Assembly (NCBI GenBank): GCA_018228665.1
Contig: CP073692.1
Span: forward strand, 2,802,046 to 2,866,045
From: Faecalicatena sp. Marseille-Q4148
Lineage (GTDB): Bacteria; Bacillota; Clostridia; Lachnospirales; Lachnospiraceae
Reading direction: 5' to 3'
DNA length: 64,000 nt
Shown: positions 57,862 through 64,000 of the stretch, in pieces
Layout: every line of letters begins with the position of its first letter
Position numbering within the stretch: position 1 is the first letter of the stretch
Position numbers and translations under genes: made by a program
Notes under the pieces: generated by a model
What the model saw: only the letters and a program-made list of their open reading frames with translations
Told to the model about the DNA's origin: nothing
The model's database searches: none

Positions 57862-58575
57862 ATGGCAAAAACTTTTTTGTGGATAGAAGATCGAAAAGGA
57901 AAAGCAAGCTATACATTTTGGGAAAATCTCATGAAACAACTTTGTTCGGATGTGATCGTTGAAAGTAAAAAGAATAATAGTGAGTTAGTGAAAGCTGTAA
58001 GGGCATTACAGGATGCTGAAAACAGATATATCATTGTTTTTGATAATTCCTTTGATAATCTGCAGATTATTATGGAACAGAAACGATTGAAGAAATATGT
58101 GAATGAGAAAGAAAATGTTTTTCTGCTGGACATTATTTGTTTTGAGTATCTTCTTTTAGAATTTAAAGAACTGATAGAATGGATTTATGCTCCGGAGGAT
58201 GAATTTTTGCAAAAGAGAGCCAGAGCAATTGCGGCAAGACACAAACTTGTAGAATCCCTGCAGGATGATAATTTTGATTATAAAGGAATACGAGAAATTA
58301 TAGATTATGATAAAAACATTGAAGAACATAATATTGAGCAATTGTCGGCAAAGTTATTATTTGATTTGACAAGAAATACTGGATTTGAAGTGTCAAAAAG
58401 TGTACTTGGAGAATGTTGGATAAAGTCTTGCTGTGAATGGAAAGAGCGACAGGAAGATGACATCTGTGGATTGGATAATAGCAGACTGTCTGTGTTTGAT
58501 AAAATGAAAAGAATTTATATGGGAAGCTCGTTGAAACTACAGTTTCCGAAAGTTGGATTGGAGGTAGTGTCGTGA
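57862..58575 (+). CDS. Unknown protein, possibly TOPRIM-like; first gene of the island trio
   Basis: 237 residues. TFLWIEDRKGKASYTFWENLM puts an acidic residue at the end of a first strand. NRYIIVFDNSFDN follows a second strand with a D-x4-D cluster, then VFLLDIICFEYLLLEF. This strand-acid pattern recalls the TOPRIM fold but the acids are not in the classical D-x-D spacing, so the call is tentative. Later CWIKSCCEW has clustered cysteines. The ribosome-binding site AGGTGG precedes the ATG. The stop overlaps the next start as GTGA. Confidence 0.5.
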   Translation: MAKTFLWIEDRKGKASYTFWENLMKQLCSDVIVESKKNNSELVKAVRALQDAENRYIIVFDNSFDNLQIIMEQKRLKKYVNEKENVFLLDIICFEYLLLEFKELIEWIYAPEDEFLQKRARAIAARHKLVESLQDDNFDYKGIREIIDYDKNIEEHNIEQLSAKLLFDLTRNTGFEVSKSVLGECWIKSCCEWKERQEDDICGLDNSRLSVFDKMKRIYMGSSLKLQFPKVGLEVVS

Positions 58576-59015
58576 TAACGATTTTTAAAAATAAGAAAGA
58601 CATACCTCAGGATAAAGAATATATAGAACTGAATGATATATTTTTTAATCAGAATACAGCAACGAAACTGGATGACAGAGCAGCAAAGTATATTCAAATG
58701 ATAGACGGTTCGGAACTTATCAGCAAATATAAAATTCGATCACGCTTTGAAGATATTACATTGAATACAGATCAGCTTTCTACAGGTTGTAAAACGGTAT
58801 TGAATATATTATATTTTCCAAATAAAGTGTTTTGTTTAAAAGAATGTGGAAATAATGCTTTGGAAATATTATATGGTTTCGAAGAGGGATATGTATATAG
58901 TGATTATGCAATGATTCCTTTTAATATGGAACGTGTGAAGGTTCAGACGAGTAGAGGATGTAAGGTGATCGAGGATTATGAGGAACTAAAGGAGTGGTGG
59001 GAAAATGAAGAGTAA
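58572..59015 (+). CDS. DUF4869-like protein
   Basis: 147 residues. The segment TDQLSTGCKTVLNILYFPNKVFCLKECGNNALEIL matches the core of DUF4869 proteins (LSGGVK-type motif, then a Cys-Gly-(D/N)-N motif). No function is known for that family. It starts with GTG, overlapping the previous stop, and overlaps the next gene by 11 bp, so the three proteins are probably made in fixed ratio and may form a complex. Confidence 0.6.
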   Translation: MITIFKNKKDIPQDKEYIELNDIFFNQNTATKLDDRAAKYIQMIDGSELISKYKIRSRFEDITLNTDQLSTGCKTVLNILYFPNKVFCLKECGNNALEILYGFEEGYVYSDYAMIPFNMERVKVQTSRGCKVIEDYEELKEWWENEE

Positions 59016-59433
59016 ACCGGTTGTAATGGAACATTTTTCAACAGTGCATACCTCGTTTGTGGTGGACTTTACATTTACCAATAATATAACAATCTTAATG
59101 GGAGATTCAGGAACAGGAAAGACAGCAACATTTTCATTTATCAGAGAATGTATGGCAGTTAATCCTAGGATTTTGTGTTTGGATAATTATGATTATCAGA
59201 AAGATATAAAAGAAATAATCAGCCAGACAGAGGGAAAACTGGTTGTCATTGATAATGCAGATATTTTATTAAATGACGATACACGGAAGTATATTTCGTT
59301 AGATGATAGAAATCAGTATCTGATTATCGGAAGAAATCCTAAAAATCTGTTCGCAACGAAAGAAAATCTATTTGAATTGGCAAGTGAAAAGGTCGGAGAG
59401 CAGACGGTGTTTACGATAAAACCGTATATATAA
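59005..59433 (+). CDS. Small P-loop ATPase, third gene of the island trio
   Basis: 142 residues. Walker A MGDSGTGKTATF (about 32-43) and Walker B-like KLVVIDNADILL (about 77-88). It is too small for a full AAA+ or ABC domain; the C-terminal lid is missing or minimal. A P-loop protein beside a possible TOPRIM-like protein recalls OLD-type or Gabija-type defence modules, but split and much smaller. The pattern is seen; the defence role is inference. Confidence 0.65.
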   Translation: MKSKPVVMEHFSTVHTSFVVDFTFTNNITILMGDSGTGKTATFSFIRECMAVNPRILCLDNYDYQKDIKEIISQTEGKLVVIDNADILLNDDTRKYISLDDRNQYLIIGRNPKNLFATKENLFELASEKVGEQTVFTIKPYI

Positions 59434-59469
59434 AGTGGAACTTGTGTGTTGAGAATTGCAGGTGGCGGT

Positions 59470-62445
59470 ATGAATATAGAAGCATATGATACGGAAACTT
59501 TGAGGAAGATTGTTCGGTTACTTGAATATGAAAATAGATTATTAAAAGATAAATTGAAAAAAGAAAATATTCCATATGATGAGACTAATCCTTTTGAAGA
59601 GACAATAGAAAATGCAGAAGAGTATGATCTCGATCAGGGAGCGCGTATTGTCCATCCTACGTTTATTACGGAGAAGATGGCGATACGCTTCTTTTCTATG
59701 TTTTGGGGAAGAGAGGATGTCTATGCCAGGCGCGGCAAGAATGGCGGTTATTTTCCACAATGTGATAATAGGTGGGATGCTAAACTTTGTCCGAAACAGC
59801 GTGGAGAAAAGATGATTTGCGATGAGTGTGAAAATAAAAAATGGACAAAACTGGATGTGAAGAAAATCGTTTCGCATTTGCTGGGATATAAGGAAGATGG
59901 TTCGGACGTAATCGGTGTATATCCGCTGCTGCCAGATGGAACATGTAGATTTCTCGTGTTTGATTTTGATAATCACGAAAAAGGTGCGGAAACAACAGAT
60001 TTTGCCAACATGGATAATGAGTGGCATAAAGAAGTGGATGCTCTTAGAAAAATGTGTGAGATTAATGGAATTAAACCTCTGATTGAACGTTCTTGTTCCG
60101 GGAAAGGCGCCCATGTATGGATATTCTTTCAAAAAGCAATACCGGCTTCATTAGCCAGAAATTTCGGATTTTTATTGTTGGATAAAGGTTCTGAGTCTAT
60201 TAATTTGAAATCTTTCCATTATTATGACCGTATGTATCCGTCTCAGGATGTGGCAAGCAGTATTGGCAATCTGATTGCACTGCCATTGCAGGGACAGGCG
60301 CTTAAAAATGGTAATAGTGCGTTTGTAGACGTGAATTGGAATGCATATCCTGATCAATGGGATGTTTTACTTAATAAAACAGAAAAACTTAGTATCGAAG
60401 ATATAGAAAAGTATATGGCAAAGTGGCAGGCAGAATTAGCGGAAAGCAAAGGAAAGCTTGCAGGTATTGATATAAACAACAGACCAAAGCCATGGAAAAA
60501 GAAGTGTGAGTTTGTGAAAACTGATGTGGTTGGAGAACTTCATATGGTACTCAGTAATGGTGTCTATGTCGATACGCTGAATCTCATGCCGAGAATACAA
60601 AATCAAATCAGAAGTTTGGCGGCTTTTGACAATCCGGAATTCTATAAAAACAAAAGATTGGGATACTCAAACTACTATAATTTTAGTGCTGTTTATTTAG
60701 GGAAAGATATTGATGGCTATATCCGAGTGCCACGAGGATTAAGAGAACGAATTACTGAGGAATGTACGAAAGCAGAAATTCCAATCGAGATATCTGATCA
60801 AAGGGAAATCGGTCTCCCAATTAGAGTCTCATTTAAAGGTGATTTGCGGTTGCAACAGGAACTTGCGGCGGAGAAGTTGCTAAAGGATTCAGATGGTGTG
60901 CTAGAGGCCGCAACCGCATTTGGAAAAACAGTTGTGTGCAGTTACCTGATTGCGGAACGAAAGGTGAATACACTGATTTTATTACAGAGTAAAGATTTGC
61001 TTAGTCAATGGGTAGATGAACTGAATAAATTTCTTGATATCAGGGAAGAACCGCCGGAGTATGAAACGAAGACAGGACGAAAGAAAAAGAGAGACAGTGC
61101 AATAGGCATTTTATATGGAAGTAAGAATACATTGACTGGTATTGTAGATATTGCGATGGTCGGTTCCATGTACAGCAAAGGAAAGTTTCAAAATTTAAAA
61201 CATGCTTATGGAATGGTTATTGTGGATGAATGTCATCATGCAGCATCACATACATATATGGAAGTGTTGCAGAAAATCAATGCCAAATATGTTTATGGGG
61301 TATCAGCAACACCGAAACGTGGTGATCATCTGGATAAAATTATCTATATGATGCTGGGGCCATTAAGGCATCGCTTCACAGCATTGGAAAGAGCCGAAGA
61401 GCAGGGAATAGGACATTATTTTGTTCCAAGATATACAAGAGTGATCGATACTGTGGATAGTAGGAATGATATCAATAAAGCCTATAGTTTAATCAGCACT
61501 AGCAAAGTACGAAATGAAATGATTGCAAATGATGTAAAACAAAGTATTTCACAGAATCAGACTCCGGTTATATTAACTCGATACAAAGAACATGCAAAAA
61601 TCCTGTATGATATGTTAAAAGATGAAGCAGACCATGTATTTCTCTTGTATGGAGATAATTCGGATAAGGAAAATGCAGAAATACGGATACGATTAAAACA
61701 GGTTCCACGTACAGAAAGTCTTATATTGATTGCGACTGGTCAAAAGATAGGGGAAGGATTTGATTTCCCGAGATTGGATGTACTGATGCTTGCGGCACCG
61801 GTATCTTTTGAAGGGCGTTTGGAACAGTATATAGGAAGACTGAATCGTGATTACGAGGGAAAAGAAGCGGTTTACGTGTATGATTATATTGATGCACATA
61901 TGAGAAAGTTTAATAAAATGTATGGGAAAAGACTTCGAACCTATAAGAAAACAGGATTTTCTGTTTGGACAGGAGACTTGCAAGAGAAACAGGTTGTTCA
62001 TGCGATATTTGATTCTGGCAATTATACGGAAAAATTTGAGCAGGATTTGGTGGAGGCAGAAAAATCAATCGTGATTTCCAGTCCCAATATCCGGCAGGAG
62101 AAGATTGACAGGTTGTTAGTATTGGTAAAAGAATGCCAGGAAAATGGTGTGAGTGTTACAGTCATTACAACGGATCCGGAGAAAGTTATATATGGCAATG
62201 CAGATATATGTTATGAGCTGATCCGGGAGATGCAGAATGTGGCTATCAATGTTGTAACAAAAGAAGAAGTAGAGGAACGATTTGCAGTCATAGATGAGGA
62301 GCTGGTGTGGCATGGCGGTATGAATCTGTTGGGGAAAGAAGATGTGTGGGACAATCTGATGCGCATTAAAGACCATCAGGTAGCGGCGGAACTGTTGGAG
62401 ATTGCATTTTGTATTACAGAAGAGAAAAAGGAAGGAGAAAATTGA
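59470..62445 (+). CDS. TOTE-type conflict protein: primase domain, SF2 helicase, PLD nuclease
   Basis: 991 residues from the ATG at 59470 (GTG 59446 would add 8). N-terminal coiled coil, then an AEP primase-like domain with a Cys4 insertion (YFPQC...KLCPK...MICDEC), catalytic DFDNH (Asp165, Asp167) and SGKGAHVWIFF. Next an SF2 helicase: AATAFGKTVVCS (near 480), DECHHA (near 585), SATPKRGDH, and QYIGRLNRDYEGK as motif VI. The C-terminal ~140 residues form a PLD-like nuclease (SIVISSPN, FAVIDEELVWHGG). This matches the TOTE conflict systems predicted by comparative genomics to act against invading DNA. It lies 36 bp after the ATPase gene. Confidence 0.85.
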   Translation: MNIEAYDTETLRKIVRLLEYENRLLKDKLKKENIPYDETNPFEETIENAEEYDLDQGARIVHPTFITEKMAIRFFSMFWGREDVYARRGKNGGYFPQCDNRWDAKLCPKQRGEKMICDECENKKWTKLDVKKIVSHLLGYKEDGSDVIGVYPLLPDGTCRFLVFDFDNHEKGAETTDFANMDNEWHKEVDALRKMCEINGIKPLIERSCSGKGAHVWIFFQKAIPASLARNFGFLLLDKGSESINLKSFHYYDRMYPSQDVASSIGNLIALPLQGQALKNGNSAFVDVNWNAYPDQWDVLLNKTEKLSIEDIEKYMAKWQAELAESKGKLAGIDINNRPKPWKKKCEFVKTDVVGELHMVLSNGVYVDTLNLMPRIQNQIRSLAAFDNPEFYKNKRLGYSNYYNFSAVYLGKDIDGYIRVPRGLRERITEECTKAEIPIEISDQREIGLPIRVSFKGDLRLQQELAAEKLLKDSDGVLEAATAFGKTVVCSYLIAERKVNTLILLQSKDLLSQWVDELNKFLDIREEPPEYETKTGRKKKRDSAIGILYGSKNTLTGIVDIAMVGSMYSKGKFQNLKHAYGMVIVDECHHAASHTYMEVLQKINAKYVYGVSATPKRGDHLDKIIYMMLGPLRHRFTALERAEEQGIGHYFVPRYTRVIDTVDSRNDINKAYSLISTSKVRNEMIANDVKQSISQNQTPVILTRYKEHAKILYDMLKDEADHVFLLYGDNSDKENAEIRIRLKQVPRTESLILIATGQKIGEGFDFPRLDVLMLAAPVSFEGRLEQYIGRLNRDYEGKEAVYVYDYIDAHMRKFNKMYGKRLRTYKKTGFSVWTGDLQEKQVVHAIFDSGNYTEKFEQDLVEAEKSIVISSPNIRQEKIDRLLVLVKECQENGVSVTVITTDPEKVIYGNADICYELIREMQNVAINVVTKEEVEERFAVIDEELVWHGGMNLLGKEDVWDNLMRIKDHQVAAELLEIAFCITEEKKEGEN

Positions 62446-62951
62446 TGATTGCACCGAGAAAAGTAAGATTTGAAGCAAAGAAAAAAGAAAATGAAAATCT
62501 GGAATTTCGTACATTTTTAAAATGCCATGCGGATGAAAAGGAATTGGACAAACAGTTTAAAAGACTTCACGATGAATTGTTTTCAAAGTATGATTGCAGT
62601 AGATGCAGAAATTGCTGCAAAATGTATCATGGAAGTATTCCGAGTGAAGATTTGGAAAGAGATGCGGAATTTTTGGATTTGACAAAAGAGCAATTTGTTG
62701 AGAGGTATTTGATTAAAAATGAAGTAGAAGATACATATGAGACAAAGAATAAGCCGTGCGATTTTCTGCAAGATGATGGTAATTGCAAATTAGGAGAATG
62801 CAGACCGGAGAGCTGTAAAAAATATCCTTATACGGATCAACCGGATAGATTGCAGAGTCTGTATAGTGTGCTGAATGCGGTGGAAGTCTGTCCGGTGGCG
62901 TTTGAGATATATGAGAGACTGAAAAAAGAATATGGATTTCGGTTTAGATAA
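62445..62951 (+). CDS. YkgJ-family cysteine cluster protein
   Basis: 168 residues from the ATG at 62445, which overlaps the helicase stop (TGATG). CSRCRNCCKMYHG, NKPCDFLQDDGNCKLGECRPESCKKYP and a late VCP give the eight or so conserved cysteines of the YkgJ/UPF0153 family, thought to bind zinc or an iron-sulfur cluster. Function unknown. Coupling to the TOTE protein suggests it belongs to the island system. Confidence 0.85.
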   Translation: MIAPRKVRFEAKKKENENLEFRTFLKCHADEKELDKQFKRLHDELFSKYDCSRCRNCCKMYHGSIPSEDLERDAEFLDLTKEQFVERYLIKNEVEDTYETKNKPCDFLQDDGNCKLGECRPESCKKYPYTDQPDRLQSLYSVLNAVEVCPVAFEIYERLKKEYGFRFR

Positions 62952-63010
62952 GATGATTTTCTAATGAGAAAAATTCAAGAAGAAAAAATATAGGAAGGAG
63001 CTAGGATGGT

Positions 63011-63364
63011 ATGGGAATTTGGAGAAATGTGACTGATACTTTTTCGGAAGAAAGAAGACATTATTCAAATACATATTTAGAAATATGTGAAGTTTATGAT
63101 GAAGCTGTTGAAGTGAGTATATTTTCGGCAGATAATAGTCAGTATGAAATTTATGTTTCCTATGGAATCATGTATGGAATTATTTATTGCAGTCAGGAAG
63201 AAGCTTATGAAAAATTTGAGGAAATTAAGAGAGTTCTTGAAAAAGATTATGAAGAAAATAAAGAACCGTCAAATCAATTTATAAATGAATTTGCAAAAAT
63301 ATATGGTTTGTGTTTGCCCAATGATATATTTTTTGATGCACCATCCCTGTTTGAACTGTTCTAA
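63011..63364 (+). CDS. Hypothetical protein at the island edge
   Basis: 117 residues, acidic, no membrane segment, rich in Tyr and Glu. I recognise no family. A remnant of its 3' end is present in the left repeat near 57453-57510, showing that this gene plus the spoIIID-like fragment form the repeated unit. GGAAGGAG lies about 10 bp upstream of the ATG. Confidence 0.6.
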   Translation: MGIWRNVTDTFSEERRHYSNTYLEICEVYDEAVEVSIFSADNSQYEIYVSYGIMYGIIYCSQEEAYEKFEEIKRVLEKDYEENKEPSNQFINEFAKIYGLCLPNDIFFDAPSLFELF

Positions 63365-63392
63365 CATAATCTTTATTTCCCCTGCATACATT
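63365..63392 (+). promoter_or_regulatory. Sigma-E-like promoter, right copy
   Basis: CATAATC at 63365-63371, a 13-bp spacer, and CATACATT at 63385-63392; identical boxes and spacing to the left copy. Confidence 0.6.
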
Positions 63393-63420
63393 GTAAAAAG
63401 ATGTATCCAGGGGAATTTTT

Positions 63421-63564
63421 GTGAAAGATTATATCGAAGAAAGAGCAGTGGAAATTGCGGAGTATATTATGGAGACAAAGGCGACGGTGCGACAGACGGC
63501 GAAGCGATTTGGGATAAGCAAGAGCACAGTACATATAGATGTAACAAAAGAGATATTTTTGTGA
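63421..63564 (+). CDS. Truncated SpoIIID-like HTH protein (47 residues)
   Basis: GTG start. MKDYIEERAVEIAEYIMETK and TVRQTAKRFGISKSTVH give the SpoIIID helix-turn-helix; the protein then ends IDVTKEIFL. Normal SpoIIID has about 40 more residues including the C-terminal DNA-contact helix. The ORF is intact and differs from the left copy mostly at silent sites before the frameshift, so it may have been kept for a time. It could be a DNA-binding mini-protein, a competitor of real SpoIIID, or a remnant. The full-length spoIIID is presumably elsewhere. Confidence 0.65.
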   Translation: MKDYIEERAVEIAEYIMETKATVRQTAKRFGISKSTVHIDVTKEIFL

Positions 63565-63845
63565 AGGTTGTTTATGAGGTGAGGTAAGAGCCTCTAAATG
63601 CTTTAATTGAAGTCCTAATACAGAATAAGAATTAAGGGAACGTTTTTATGCGCTTCCTTTTTTGATGCTCAACCATATTAAGAGGTATCATCTGAAGTGA
63701 TTTGAAATCTAATGGAAATATTGATGATTTTCAGATGCACTCTTTTTATCCCATCTTTTTTGCTAAATTTGAGATAGAAAAATTAATAAATGATTTCTTA
63801 AAGAAGGTTTATGAAGATAAGAAATTGAAAGAAGGGGAAGAAAAG
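63565..63845. other. 281-bp region with no clear gene
   Basis: A weak terminator-like hairpin (about 63634-63664, ending CTTCCTTTTTT) is visible. From about 63690 the frame of the following gene is open and reads like a remnant (NIDDFQMHSFYPIFFAKFE) rather than a normal intergenic spacer. I see no RNA gene. Confidence 0.4.
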
Positions 63846-64000
63846 ATGTACGGTGCGATTCTTGGTGATATGCTTGGTAGTTCTTTTGAGTTTGATGAAG
63901 TAACAAAATCAAAGGAAAAATCAAAGGAGTTTCCTCTGTTTGGCAGATGGAGTCAGTATACGGATCAGGGCAACCGCATAAAAAATATTAATACCAAAAT
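63846..64000 (+). pseudogene. ADP-ribosylglycohydrolase-like 5' fragment, cut by the window end and probably disrupted
   Basis: MYGAILGDMLGSSFEFDEVTK and KEFPLFGRWSQYTD match the N terminus of ADP-ribosylglycohydrolases, which normally continue TDDT(V/A)MT with metal-binding acids. Here the match stops at YTD and the sequence changes to QGNRIKNINTK, so the gene is probably interrupted at about 63967. It starts after GAAGGGGAAG. The rest lies outside the window, so an insertion cannot be told from a deletion. Confidence 0.5.

Larger units (their letters stand above)
63293..63587 (+). repeat. Right diverged direct repeat flanking the island
   Basis: Partner of 57453-57745. It carries the 3' end of the 63011 gene, the promoter boxes and the intact short spoIIID-like ORF. 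Confidence 0.75.

Noticed and set aside
57453..63587. Treating the island repeats as perfect att sites of an integrative element
   Set aside because: The repeats are long and diverged, contain gene fragments, and no integrase or recombinase gene is present between them.

Overview
The window is from a low-to-mid GC Gram-positive anaerobe. The 16S/23S sequence, two BceRS/BceAB-like and OmpR-type regulatory systems, a SpoIIID-like sporulation gene fragment and the general gene content fit a gut Lachnospiraceae bacterium (Dorea/Mediterraneibacter neighbourhood; a family-level call only, made by eye). Most of the window is ordinary chromosome. Three accessory regions stand out.

Layout. 1-12.7 kb: core genes (cvfB 3' part, dnaE, pfkA, murI, a DUF1934 protein, a trigger-factor-like lipoprotein, class III fbp), interrupted at 7.3-9.3 kb by an IS1634-family element flanked by a 63-64 bp direct repeat. 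12.7-18.9 kb: an XRE regulator, a BceRS-BceAB-type sensing/transport system on the minus strand and a membrane protein. 18.9-24.4 kb: an rRNA operon with three tandem promoters and the order 16S-5S-23S. 24.4-29.3 kb: an acyltransferase-like protein, a dimethylargininase-like hydrolase, a LysR regulator and a molybdopterin oxidoreductase.

29.3-43.3 kb is the most interesting part. Seven genes contain an in-frame TGA that is best read as selenocysteine (Sec): a small anchored protein ending Cys-Sec, two substrate-binding-like proteins, an ABC permease, a thioredoxin-like protein, an ArsP/YraQ-type permease and a MerB-like organomercurial lyase. In each, homology continues in frame after the TGA and a hairpin follows it. 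They sit with an ABC ATPase, a DsrE-like protein, a heavy-metal-associated mini-protein, a dedicated two-component system, three double-cubane-cluster (2-hydroxyacyl-CoA dehydratase-like) proteins and a DUF3343 putative Se/S-carrier. This matches, from memory, the selenocysteine-assisted organometal (SAO) locus described bioinformatically for Clostridioides difficile and relatives (Haft and Gwadz, about 2023). The likely job is uptake of an organometal or related compound, cleavage of its carbon-metal bond, redox handling by the thioredoxin-like protein, and export. The substrate is not known from sequence.

43.5-57.4 kb: an ATPase_2/DUF234 protein; a five-gene operon starting with a TetM-like translational GTPase fused to a YacP/Rae1-type NYN nuclease domain and ending with greA; a peptidoglycan glycosyltransferase; an SGNH hydrolase; a prolyl-aminopeptidase-like hydrolase, a GNAT and an amidohydrolase; and a frameshifted sugar acetyltransferase.

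57.4-63.6 kb is a probable defence-type island. Two diverged direct repeats, each carrying a sigma-E-like promoter and a truncated spoIIID-like gene, bracket a tightly overlapping trio (possible TOPRIM-like protein, DUF4869 protein, small P-loop ATPase), a TOTE-type primase-helicase-PLD protein and a cysteine-cluster protein. The window ends inside a probably damaged ADP-ribosylglycohydrolase gene.
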